Below are positions 6,881 to 14,243 of a stretch of 64,000 bases of DNA, in pieces; the first letter of the stretch is position 1, and the number at the start of each line of letters is the position of its first letter. Location: assembly GCA_030145205.1 (NCBI GenBank), contig JAQYVZ010000007.1, positions 1 through 64,000 on the forward strand, written 5' to 3'. The notes beneath the pieces were generated by a model. The model searched no databases, was not told the DNA's origin, and saw only the letters and a list, made by a program, of their open reading frames with translations. The DNA is from Desulfuromonadales bacterium. GTDB taxonomy: Bacteria > Desulfobacterota > Desulfuromonadia > Desulfuromonadales > BM103. The translations under genes were made by a program, and so were the position numbers.

Positions 6881-7186
6881 ATGAAAATTTCAGACTGGCT
6901 GGATAAAAAAGTCGCCGAGCAGGCAGATGTCTCTCACATTGAGCTCCCGATAGAGCTTTCTTACGATGAAGGCCCGGATGAAACGGTTTTCTTCAAAGAG
7001 ATCAAGCCTTGCGGAATTCTTTGTGATGAAAACCATCCCTTTGCGACTGTCGAACGCTATGGACACTGGTATTACAGCCGAGGTCAAGACAAGCAAGCAG
7101 GCATCCATTCACCAAACATGAAATGGAGCCTGTTCACAAAGGATAAAAAGCTTGCTCTCAAAACAGCCAAAGAACACATAGAATAA
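6881..7186 (+). CDS. Small protein of unknown function
   Basis: 101 residues, acidic N-terminal half (IELPIELSYDEGPDETVFF) and basic C-terminus (FTKDKKLALKTAKEHIE); no signal peptide or membrane segment. Central CGILCDENHPFATVERYGHW contains two Cys and two His but no recognised zinc motif. It is preceded by GAAGAAGAAACAAGACAA, a purine-rich weak ribosome site. It stands about 100 bp after attC-like site 7 and could be a cassette gene of its own. I recognise no family. Confidence 0.6.
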   Translation: MKISDWLDKKVAEQADVSHIELPIELSYDEGPDETVFFKEIKPCGILCDENHPFATVERYGHWYYSRGQDKQAGIHSPNMKWSLFTKDKKLALKTAKEHIE

Positions 7187-7294
7187 CGACCCTGACAAAC
7201 CAACCAGGCAGACAGGGTGACACAAGGGGTTTTCAGAAACGGCTCGACATATCCGATTTTTTCGCCGCAACCAGCATTTCACCAACGGTTTAGC
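7181..7294 (+). other. Possible attC-like site 8
   Basis: GAATAAC overlaps the stop of the preceding gene and GTTTAGC lies at 7288-7294, which suits the outer boxes, but the inner arms pair poorly. The CCCTG...CAGGG hairpin near 7190-7217 is the only firm structure. This may be the last, decayed site of the array or chance. Confidence 0.25.
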
Positions 7295-7312
7295 GCCAAA
7301 GAGGAGCTTCAA

Positions 7313-7732
7313 ATGTCCGAGTATCCTTCAGGTTACAGCTCTCACACTTCTCCTGCGTCGCCCTTCAATTTCACTGCGCCTGTCAACCGTGAAACATCAT
7401 CACCTGATCATTCGCAGGCGAATCTTGCAAAATGGACGTATCTGAAATTCACTGAGTGCGTTTTTCACTTCGAGAACAGCCTGGATGATGACCATGAGGT
7501 TGGCGCACGGCTGACCTCCTTTGCGTCAGAGGTCATCTTTTATCTCCAGGATGTCGGCTATTATGATCCCCACATGATCACCTTCTCCGGAGAGTCCAAA
7601 GACGGCAAGAAGCTGCAGCTGGTTCAACATGTGTCGCAATTGAGTGTTTGTCTGGTTGCTCTGGAAAGGCGCTGCGAGGAGCCGGTCAGGATAGGGTTTG
7701 AACTTAAGCGCGCCGCAGAGGCCACAGGCTGA
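7313..7732 (+). CDS. DUF6173-like hypothetical protein
   Basis: 139 residues starting MSEYPSGYSS. The ATG at 7313 follows AGAGGAGCTTCAA and is preferred over an upstream in-frame start. After a low-complexity N-terminus comes a conserved-looking core: WTYLKFTECVFHFENSLDDD, ARLTSFASEVIFYLQDVGYY, ITFSGESKDGKKLQLVQH and LVALERRCEEPVRIGFEL. The pattern recalls the DUF6173 family, whose function is unknown. Soluble and cytoplasmic by sequence. It marks the right border of the accessory region; GC content rises immediately downstream. Confidence 0.7.
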   Translation: MSEYPSGYSSHTSPASPFNFTAPVNRETSSPDHSQANLAKWTYLKFTECVFHFENSLDDDHEVGARLTSFASEVIFYLQDVGYYDPHMITFSGESKDGKKLQLVQHVSQLSVCLVALERRCEEPVRIGFELKRAAEATG

Positions 7733-7924
7733 CCAACGCCTTGGCTAAGGGGAAGATCCGTCGCCAGTCGCCCCTGAAATGCCCCCAGATTTCTGCCCGG
7801 CCCATCTGGAAAAAAACTTACAAAAAAGGTATCTTGTCTATTCGACAAAACTCGGGCATACAAAACCAGCAACAATTCACTGCATCCGCAGATATTAACG
7901 AAGAGAAGGAGAGGGACTGACACC

Positions 7925-9148
7925 ATGAAAGCCGTAAAAATCACTGAAGGAATTTTCTGCCTGCCGGTCAACCTGGAGAGCTACCAGCTGTTCGAGGGGA
8001 TGTGGCCCATGCCGAATGGCATTTCGCTCAATTCTTATATCGTCAAGGGCGAGAAAACTGCGCTGATTGACCTGATCGAAGACGTTGAAGGCAAGCCGGC
8101 CGACTTTCTGGCAGAGCTGCAGTCAATCTCGACCCAGATCGCCGACATCGACTACCTGGTCCTCAACCACATGGAACCGGACCACACCAGCTGGCTGCCG
8201 GCCTTCCACGCACAGAACCCTGGCCTGGCGATCTACACCACAGCCAAGTCCGCCAACCTGCTCAAATCTTTCTACGACATCGAGCAGAACGTCCATGTGG
8301 TCAAGGATGGCGATTCTCTCGACTTGGGCGGCGGCAAGGTCCTGCGCTTCTTCGAGACCCCCAACATTCACTGGCCGGAAACCATGATGACCTTCGAGGA
8401 GAGCAGCGGCACCCTCTTCTCCTGCGACGCCTTTGGCTCCTACGGCACCCTGAACGGCATCTACTTCGACGACCAGCTCTCCACCGAGCAGCATGACTTC
8501 TTCCACAACGAGGCGCTGCGCTACTACGCCAACATCGTGTCGAGCTTTTCGACCTTTGTCACCCGCGGCATCAAGCACCTGGCCGGCCTCGACATCAAGG
8601 CGATCGCCCCGTCACACGGCATCATCTGGCGGGAGAATCCCGGGGCGATCATCAAATCATATGAGCGTCTGGCCAGTTATATGGTCGGCCCGGCAGAACC
8701 GGAAGTCACGGTGATCTGGTCGAGCATGTATGGCAACACGGAACGCCTGGTCAACAGCATCGTCCAGGGTGTGCGCAGTGAAGGCATTCCAGTGCACGTT
8801 CACCGAGTCCCGGACGAGCATGTCGGCGCGATTTTGGCCTCCGCCTGGAAGTCGACCGGCCTGGTGCTCGGCATGCCGACCTACGAGTACGAAATGTTCC
8901 CGCCGATGGCCTGGACCCTCGACATGTTCCGACGCAAGAAGATCCTCAACAAGAAAGTCCTGCGCTTCGGCTCTAAAGGCTGGTCGGGCGGCGCCCAAAA
9001 GGAATTGACCGCGATTACGGAAAAGCTGAAGTGGGAATTCCTTGAGCCGATCGAGTGGTTCGGTGCGCCGACCGAGAAGGAATTGCAGCTGGCGCTGGAG
9101 AGCGGTAAAGCACTGGCGCGACAGGTCAAGGAAGCCTGCGCGGGCTAG
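7925..9148 (+). CDS. Flavodiiron protein (FprA-type, O2/NO reductase)
   Basis: 407 residues. The N-terminal metallo-beta-lactamase-like half holds the diiron site with NHMEPDHTS (81-89; His82, Glu84, Asp86, His87) and later His and Asp ligands. The C-terminal flavodoxin domain starts near 258 (VTVIWSSMYGNTERL) and binds FMN. These cytoplasmic enzymes reduce O2 to water or NO to N2O with electrons from rubredoxin or similar donors and protect anaerobes; no rubredoxin domain is attached. AGAAGGAGAGGGACTGACACC precedes the ATG. It stands alone, followed by a strong terminator. Confidence 0.95.
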   Translation: MKAVKITEGIFCLPVNLESYQLFEGMWPMPNGISLNSYIVKGEKTALIDLIEDVEGKPADFLAELQSISTQIADIDYLVLNHMEPDHTSWLPAFHAQNPGLAIYTTAKSANLLKSFYDIEQNVHVVKDGDSLDLGGGKVLRFFETPNIHWPETMMTFEESSGTLFSCDAFGSYGTLNGIYFDDQLSTEQHDFFHNEALRYYANIVSSFSTFVTRGIKHLAGLDIKAIAPSHGIIWRENPGAIIKSYERLASYMVGPAEPEVTVIWSSMYGNTERLVNSIVQGVRSEGIPVHVHRVPDEHVGAILASAWKSTGLVLGMPTYEYEMFPPMAWTLDMFRRKKILNKKVLRFGSKGWSGGAQKELTAITEKLKWEFLEPIEWFGAPTEKELQLALESGKALARQVKEACAG

Positions 9149-9174
9149 TCCGACTCCGCGGACAAAAACAGACA

Positions 9175-9215
9175 GGGCCGGGTGCGACAATCGTCACACC
9201 CGGCCCGTTTATTTT
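9175..9215 (+). terminator. Rho-independent terminator of the flavodiiron gene
   Basis: GGGCCGGGTG pairs perfectly with CACCCGGCCC (10 bp, 12-nt loop), followed by GTTTATTTT. It lies 26 bp after the stop codon and may also serve the small convergent gene next to it. Confidence 0.9.
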
Positions 9216-9231
9216 GATGCACCAGAGCGGC

Positions 9232-9408
9232 TCAGGAAAGGTTTTGAAGCAAAACGCCCGTCCCGTAGCCCATCAAAGCCGCCGACCCCCAAAAGAAAGC
9301 TGTTAACACAACACACACCAGCGCGTGTTTTTTCCGACCGACCCGCAATGCCAGCACGGAGAGGATCAGGCACAAAAGTCCAAGAGGGATAAACAGCAGC
9401 AAAAACAT
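9232..9408 (-). CDS. Small two-helix membrane protein
   Basis: 58 residues: MFLLLFIPLGLLCLILSVLA then LRVGRKKHALVCVVLTAFFW and GSAALMGYGTGVLLQNLS. Two hydrophobic helices are joined by a basic loop (RVGRKK), so the loop should face the cytoplasm. No family recognised. No strong ribosome site precedes the ATG (TTTCCCCTC), so expression is uncertain. The alternative minus-strand frame over the same DNA looks non-coding. Confidence 0.6.
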   Translation of the reverse strand: MFLLLFIPLGLLCLILSVLALRVGRKKHALVCVVLTAFFWGSAALMGYGTGVLLQNLS

Positions 9409-9498
9409 GAGGGGAAACCATTTCAGGGTTGAAACTTTAATTCGAACGTCTTCTTACCATTAATTCCAGACGGATGCAATTCCGCCTTGGAACGTCGG

Positions 9499-9819
9499 TT
9501 ACCCCTCGACTCGGCCCCGCCCCTTCTTCTTCTCTGCCCGCTGCCGTTTCTTCGTGAGGCGCCGTTCGACTGACCCCCTGCTCGGACGGGTGGAAATCCG
9601 CGGCCGCTTTTTACATTTGCGAGCCGCCAGCTTCTCTTCAAGCCGAAGCATGGCACGCTGCAGATTCTGATGGCGGGAGCGCGATTCAGTGGCTGTCACC
9701 ACCACGCCGGTCGGCAGATGCGTGATACGCACCCCGGTTTCGCTGGTGTTGCGATGCTGCCCACCAGGACCTGAGCCCCGGAAGTAATCGATTCTGATAT
9801 CCTGCTCTCGCCAGTTCAT
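9499..9819 (-). CDS. RF-1 domain peptide-release protein (ArfB/PrfH-like)
   Basis: 106 residues with the catalytic GGQ motif at 19-21 in [19 protein letters not shown], followed by [20 protein letters not shown]. It is the size of a stand-alone RF-1 domain and lacks codon-recognition domains. The C-terminal tail is very basic ([28 protein letters not shown]), as in ArfB, where the tail enters the empty mRNA channel. It probably hydrolyses peptidyl-tRNA on stalled ribosomes, although the exact subfamily is uncertain. Single gene; start is the first ATG. Confidence 0.85.
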   Translation of the reverse strand: MNWREQDIRIDYFRGSGPGGQHRNTSETGVRITHLPTGVVVTATESRSRHQNLQRAMLRLEEKLAARKCKKRPRISTRPSRGSVERRLTKKRQRAEKKKGRGRVEG

Positions 9820-9900
9820 GATCTTTTGATTTTGAAAAAATGCCGCAAGTTGTGTTAGAACCTACAGGGAATACTCCTCGCTGTCAAAAACGGAGGTCTT

Positions 9901-10440
9901 ATGCAGCATTTCGCCCTGACCATCATCGGCCGGGACCGGACCGGTATCGTCTCGCAGGTCACAGAAATCCTTTATGAGCTTGGCTGCAACATCGCCGACT
10001 CAAGTTGTTCGATTCTTGGCGGCCAGTTTGCCATGATCCTGATCCTGGACCACCCCGAGTACGTGGACCGCGACAGCTTCGGCGACGCTTTTCTGCCGCT
10101 CGAAGAGAGCGGCCTTTCGGTTTTCCTGCGGGTTTTGAAACCGGGTGGCGAGATTCGTCCGGAGATCGAAGGTGAGATCTGCATGATCTCGGTGTACGGC
10201 TCCGACAAGCCGGGCATCGTTTACCGGGTTGCGCAGGTCCTGGGCGAGAATCAGGTCAACATCACCGACCTGAATACCAAGCTGGTCGGCAGCGCCGACA
10301 ACCCCGTCTATGTCCTGATGCTTGAAGCCGTCCTACCGGAGAACATGACCGAACAGGATATTGACACCTGGGTGGCCCCGCTGCGTGACGAGTTGCAGGT
10401 TGACATCACGGTCCGAACCATCCACACTGCGGAACTCTGA
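9901..10440 (+). CDS. Tandem ACT-domain protein (GcvR-like regulator)
   Basis: 179 residues made of two ACT domains: HFALTIIGRDRTGIVSQVTE (3-22) and ICMISVYGSDKPGIVYRVAQ (about 96-115). Both carry the GxDxxGIV turn that binds small amino-acid ligands. Size and layout match GcvR, which modulates glycine-cleavage gene control, and related glycine-responsive regulators. There is no DNA-binding domain, so it should act through a partner or an enzyme. ACGGAGG precedes the start. The deformylase gene begins 2 bp after its stop, so the two are co-translated. Confidence 0.85.
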   Translation: MQHFALTIIGRDRTGIVSQVTEILYELGCNIADSSCSILGGQFAMILILDHPEYVDRDSFGDAFLPLEESGLSVFLRVLKPGGEIRPEIEGEICMISVYGSDKPGIVYRVAQVLGENQVNITDLNTKLVGSADNPVYVLMLEAVLPENMTEQDIDTWVAPLRDELQVDITVRTIHTAEL

Positions 10441-10442
10441 TC

Positions 10443-10946
10443 ATGCCAGTATGCCCCATTATTCTCTATCCGGACCCCGTTCTGAAACAGGCGACCGAAC
10501 CGATTGGTGCGCTCGACAGCGAGGTCGATGCACTGATTCAGGACCTGGTTGACACCATGTACGATGCCGGCCACTCGGTTGGTGTCGCCGCGCCGCAGAT
10601 CGGTGTGTCGCGCCGCGCCGTGGTGGTCGATGTCTCCCACAGCAAGCTGGGAAAAGACAACAACCATGGCCTGCTGACCATGATCAATCCCCGCGTCATC
10701 GAAAAGTCAGGCAGCAAGACGATGCGCGAAGGCTGCATGAGCGTACCGGACTACACCGGCAACGTCACCCGAGCCGAAACGATCGTGGTCGAGTTTACCG
10801 ACCGGGCCGGCCGGTCCCGGGTCATCGAGTGCAGCGGCTTTGAAGCGGTGGCGATTCAGCATGAGATTGACCATCTGGACGGCATGCTGTTCCTTGACCG
10901 CGTCTCCAGCCTGAAAACCGACCTCTTCCGGCGCAAAAATAGCTGA
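10443..10946 (+). CDS. def: Peptide deformylase
   Basis: 167 residues, normal length. The three deformylase motifs are present: GVAAPQIG (47-54), EGCMSVP (96-102, with Met for the usual Leu; Cys98 is a metal ligand) and QHEIDHLDG (139-147; His140, His144 and catalytic Glu141). It removes the formyl group from nascent proteins with Fe2+ or Zn2+. Overlapping or near-zero spacing with the ACT-domain gene upstream and the YgjP-like gene 2 bp downstream indicates a three-gene operon. Confidence 0.95.
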   Translation: MPVCPIILYPDPVLKQATEPIGALDSEVDALIQDLVDTMYDAGHSVGVAAPQIGVSRRAVVVDVSHSKLGKDNNHGLLTMINPRVIEKSGSKTMREGCMSVPDYTGNVTRAETIVVEFTDRAGRSRVIECSGFEAVAIQHEIDHLDGMLFLDRVSSLKTDLFRRKNS

Positions 10947-10947
10947 C

Positions 10948-11445
10948 ATGGAGACCCGCATCATCCGCAGCCGCCGACGTACTAAAACCATCCAAGCCCG
11001 CGAAGTGGACGGCGTGTTTGAAGTACGCGCGCCGGCGGCGATGTCTGACGCCGAGCTCGAACCGGTCGTGCTGCGCCTCCGCCAGAAGCTTGAGCGCCGC
11101 AAAAGCCGCCAAAATCTGGACAATGCCGATCTCGAACGTCGCGCTGCGGAGTTGAACCACCGCTACTTCGAAGGTCGCCTGACCTGGCAGTCGATCTGCT
11201 GGTCCAGCCGCCAGAATCGTCGGCACGGAAGCTGTTCTCCGGCACAAGGCTCCATCCGCATCTCACACAATCTTGTCAAAGTGCCACACTTTGTCCTCGA
11301 CTACGTGCTCGTCCATGAGCTGGCTCACCTGCTTGAACCGAATCATGGCCGCGCCTTCTGGGCGCTGGTTAACCGCTACCCGAAGACAGAGCGCGCTCGT
11401 GGGTATCTGATGGCGTTGGATGAAAGGGCCGGGGACTGTCCCTGA
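10948..11445 (+). CDS. YgjP-like metallopeptidase-domain protein
   Basis: 165 residues. The zincin motif VHELAHLLEPNHGRAFW (about 126-142) supplies HExxH and a third His further on, the pattern of the YgjP/DUF45 and WLM-type metallopeptidases. Upstream is the usual SRRQNRRHGSC / GSIRISHNLVKVP segment. Cytoplasmic, substrate unknown; E. coli YgjP is only loosely characterised. It starts 2 bp after def and is probably co-transcribed. N-terminal 50 residues are rich in Arg and Glu. Confidence 0.85.
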   Translation: METRIIRSRRRTKTIQAREVDGVFEVRAPAAMSDAELEPVVLRLRQKLERRKSRQNLDNADLERRAAELNHRYFEGRLTWQSICWSSRQNRRHGSCSPAQGSIRISHNLVKVPHFVLDYVLVHELAHLLEPNHGRAFWALVNRYPKTERARGYLMALDERAGDCP

Positions 11446-11458
11446 TTTCAGGAACGGT

Positions 11459-11506
11459 TCCCCCTCACCCCAACCCTCTCCGCCAGAGGAGAGGGAGTAT
11501 CCCGGC
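11459..11506. repeat. Intergenic GAGAGGG-type hairpin repeat
   Basis: CCCCTCACCCCAACCCTCTCC followed by GCCAGAGGAGAGGG forms a CCTCTCC/GGAGAGG-type hairpin. The same kind of sequence recurs at 63637-63722 and, less well, at 25683-25728. Such repeats are scattered between genes in many bacterial chromosomes. Confidence 0.6.
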
Positions 11507-11591
11507 AGGGTACCTTTCCCGGTTTAGGGAACGCGTCTCGCTCATGCTATAATGTCTCCTTGCGACGAAAGCCCTCAACAGCTAAAGAGCC

Positions 11592-12884
11592 ATGAAAGCA
11601 ACCACCATGACCCTTTTGAAAATCATCCTGAAGAACGAAGTTTTTCCGGCGCTCGGTTGCACAGAACCGACCGCGGTGGCCTACGCCGCCAGCATCGCCG
11701 CCGAGAAACTGGACGGCCCTGTCGAAGAATTGCGCATTACCGTCGACCCGGGTGTTTTCAAAAACGGTATGGCTGTCACCGTACCGAACACGGGTGGCGA
11801 ACATGGCAACCTGATTGCCGGTGTAATCGGCGCCCTTATCGGCCAACCGGAACGCCGGATGAAAATTCTTGAGGGAGCAACCCCGGACATCATCGCCCGG
11901 GCCAAAACCTTGATTACGACGGGACACGCCTCGGTCGAGTGCGACAGCACGCAACTCGGTCTGCGCATTGACGTCACCGTCCGCAACAGCCAGGAAGCGG
12001 TCCGCGCCGTGATGCAGCAGAATCACACCAACCTGGTCCTGCTGGAGAAAAACGGAGAGACTCTGTTCTCCAAGCAGGAGGAGGACCCGACCCGCCTGCC
12101 GGACTACAAGGACGCCCTGCGTGAGATGAGCATCGCCGAACTGGTGGATGCCGCCGAGCAGATGGATGCCGAGGATGAAGCCTATATCCGTGAGGGTCTC
12201 GCGATGAACCAGAAAATCGCGGCGGAGGGTTTGCAGCTGCACAAGGTCGGCTACTACCTGGCCGACCTCAAGCAGAAAAAGTTTCTGCAGGATGATGTCT
12301 GCTCCTCCAGCAAGATCATGACCGCAGCAGCAGCCGACGGCCGCATGGGCGGCTTGAGCTTCCCGGTGATGTCAAGTGGCGGCAGCGGCAACCAGGGGAT
12401 CGTGGCGATTCTGGTTCCCTACAACGTCGGCAAGTGGTTCGAGATCGACGAACCGACCATCATGCGCAGCATCGCCCTCTCCCACCTGATCAACAGCTAC
12501 ATCAAGTGCTACACCGGCAGCCTGTCACCGATCTGCGGCTGTGCCATCGCCGCCGGGGTCGGCGCGGCGGCGGCGATCGTCTACCAGCAGGAAGGCAAGG
12601 ATATGGCCAAGATCGCCCTGGCGATCAACAACCTGATCAGCGACCTGGGCGGCATGCTCTGTGACGGCGCCAAGGGCGGCTGCTCACTCAAGGTGGCCAG
12701 CTCCACCGACTCCGCGATCCGCTCCGCCTACATGGCCCTCAACGACCACGGTATCACCTCGGTGGAGGGGTTCGTCGGCAAGACCCCCGAGGAGACCATT
12801 CAGAACCTGAGCCGGATCAGCGACATTGGCATGTCGAAGGTCGATGAGACCATGATCAAGATCATGATGGACAAAGGGAAATAA
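11592..12884 (+). CDS. L-cysteine desulfidase family protein (CyuA/YhaM, UPF0597)
   Basis: 430 residues, usual length. Conserved blocks: EVFPALGCTEPTAVAYAA near the N-terminus, GGEHGNLIAGVIGALIG, and the C-terminal half with SGGSGNQGIVAILVPYNVG, ICGCAIAAGVGAAAAIV and GMLCDGAKGGCSLKVASS. Its cysteines are those proposed to hold an Fe-S cluster. Relatives split cysteine to pyruvate, sulfide and ammonia, and are homologous to serine dehydratase alpha chains. Start uncertain between 11592 and 11607. It faces a LysR gene tail to tail. Confidence 0.85.
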   Translation: MKATTMTLLKIILKNEVFPALGCTEPTAVAYAASIAAEKLDGPVEELRITVDPGVFKNGMAVTVPNTGGEHGNLIAGVIGALIGQPERRMKILEGATPDIIARAKTLITTGHASVECDSTQLGLRIDVTVRNSQEAVRAVMQQNHTNLVLLEKNGETLFSKQEEDPTRLPDYKDALREMSIAELVDAAEQMDAEDEAYIREGLAMNQKIAAEGLQLHKVGYYLADLKQKKFLQDDVCSSSKIMTAAAADGRMGGLSFPVMSSGGSGNQGIVAILVPYNVGKWFEIDEPTIMRSIALSHLINSYIKCYTGSLSPICGCAIAAGVGAAAAIVYQQEGKDMAKIALAINNLISDLGGMLCDGAKGGCSLKVASSTDSAIRSAYMALNDHGITSVEGFVGKTPEETIQNLSRISDIGMSKVDETMIKIMMDKGK

Positions 12885-12898
12885 AACGGGGAGCGGCT

Positions 12899-13855
12899 TC
12901 AGGCAGAGACCCTGGCAAACCGCTGGACAATCTCGGGCTGCTGCGTCCCCTCTTTCAGGTGAGCGATAAAACTTTTTTCGGTGAGGGTCGGCACCTTGTC
13001 GAGCAGCTGCACCAGGGAGATCCAGCAGAGCGCATTCTTCTTCGTGGTCGCGACCGGCACCACCGTTCCTGCGCTCAACTCCTCGAACACCAGGTGGGCA
13101 GACGTCAGCCCCAGCCCCATACCGAGCCGGATGCCGGAGATCAACGACTCATGGCTGTTGGTGGTCATGACGATATTCAACCTGGCCGGAATTTTCCCGA
13201 AATGGTGTCTGAACCACTGGTTCAGAATGACCTGTTCATCTTCATCGCAAACAAACGCCTTGGTGACCAGATGTCCGAAGGAGTGGTCTCCGGCAACTTC
13301 CTCCCGGTAATAAGCCTCTGAGCACGCCAGGATCAACTCCTCGGAAATCAGCGGCTCGATGCTAAACAAGTGCGGCGTCTCCAGTGCCTGTCCTTCCGGC
13401 AGAAACACATCCGCCAGGGCAAAGTCGATCTCCCCCTCCCGCAGCAGCGCCAACAGCGGCGCGGTCTCGTCAAAGTGGAAAGTAAACTGCACGTCAGGAT
13501 ACTTCTGCCGAAACGAGTGGCTCAACAGCGGCAGGTATTCTTTACCAAACTCCCGTGGTGCACCAATCCGCAGCAACCCGGCGGGCCGGTCAATCGGCTG
13601 GCGAATCGTCGACATCCCCTCCTGCAGGTTTTCCATGAAGGGCTGCACCATGGCGAACAGCCGCTTGGCTGCGTCGGTCGGCACCAGCTTTTTGTGCAGC
13701 CGAATAAAGAGGGCCGCCTCAATCTCCGCCTCGAGCTTTTGCAGCTGCTGGCTCACTGCCGGCTGGGAGATATGCAGCGCCCGTGCTGCAGCCACAACGC
13801 TGTTCAGCGAATAGATATAGTAGAAGACCTTGAGGCGATTGAAGTCTGGCAACAT
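12899..13855 (-). CDS. LysR-family transcriptional regulator
   Basis: 318 residues from the ATG at 13855, chosen because MLPDFNRLKVFYYIYSLNSV is the typical LysR start; the frame extends 10 codons further. The helix-turn-helix is AAARALHISQPAVSQQLQKL (about 23-42), followed by the effector domain from about 90. The gene is convergent with the cysteine desulfidase gene and divergent from a 54-codon membrane-protein gene, the more likely target. The 107-bp spacer holds TTATACT at 13896-13902, a possible minus 10 box without a good minus 35, as expected for an activated promoter. Confidence 0.9.
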   Translation of the reverse strand: MLPDFNRLKVFYYIYSLNSVVAAARALHISQPAVSQQLQKLEAEIEAALFIRLHKKLVPTDAAKRLFAMVQPFMENLQEGMSTIRQPIDRPAGLLRIGAPREFGKEYLPLLSHSFRQKYPDVQFTFHFDETAPLLALLREGEIDFALADVFLPEGQALETPHLFSIEPLISEELILACSEAYYREEVAGDHSFGHLVTKAFVCDEDEQVILNQWFRHHFGKIPARLNIVMTTNSHESLISGIRLGMGLGLTSAHLVFEELSAGTVVPVATTKKNALCWISLVQLLDKVPTLTEKSFIAHLKEGTQQPEIVQRFARVSA

Positions 13856-13962
13856 AATCAATGCTTTCGCTAAACATAAGAACAATCGATTTTACTTATA
13901 CTAAGTTCTACCCTATGCTGACCCCAAGTGCAACAGTGAGCAAACAATTTCAGGAGGCGATT

Positions 13963-14127
13963 ATGACAATTTTGCTGTTTTTAAGCATGTCCGCTCTTGC
14001 GGTGACCGTTGTGATCAACTGTCTGAGCATGCAGAACCGACAGGGTGGCGCGCGCATGATCAACGCCGACTGGCTCGATCCTGCTGACAAATTCCACCTG
14101 ATCGCCCGCTGGGGCGCACGCAACTAA
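13963..14127 (+). CDS. Small membrane protein next to LysR gene
   Basis: 54 residues: MTILLFLSMSALAVTVVINC, then LSMQNRQGGARMINADWLDP and ADKFHLIARWGARN. One N-terminal membrane helix, then a polar tail; no family recognised. TCAGGAGGCGATT gives an excellent ribosome site, which fixes the start and argues for real translation. It is transcribed away from the LysR gene and could be its regulatory target. The hydrophobic start could also be a signal anchor. Confidence 0.65.
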   Translation: MTILLFLSMSALAVTVVINCLSMQNRQGGARMINADWLDPADKFHLIARWGARN

Positions 14128-14243
14128 AGAAAAAACACCGCTGCTTTTTTATTGACCGGTTCCTGTCCGAGTGATACTCATCACATCAATCCAAAGCGTC
14201 CACGATCAGCCCTCCAGGGCTGATTTTTTGTTCATGGAACCGT

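Noticed and set aside
7181-7294. GAATAAC...GTTTAGC as a certain eighth attC
   Set aside because: The outer boxes fit but the arms pair poorly; kept only as a low-confidence site.
8123-8578. Long minus-strand frames over the flavodiiron, RND and other high-GC genes
   Set aside because: They are shadows caused by GC-rich codons opposite real genes and lack ribosome sites and family features.
11459-11506. CTCTCC/GGAGAGG repeats here and at 25683 and 63637, considered as a CRISPR-like or cassette feature
   Set aside because: There are no regular spacers or tandem copies and the sequence differs between copies; they are ordinary dispersed intergenic hairpins.
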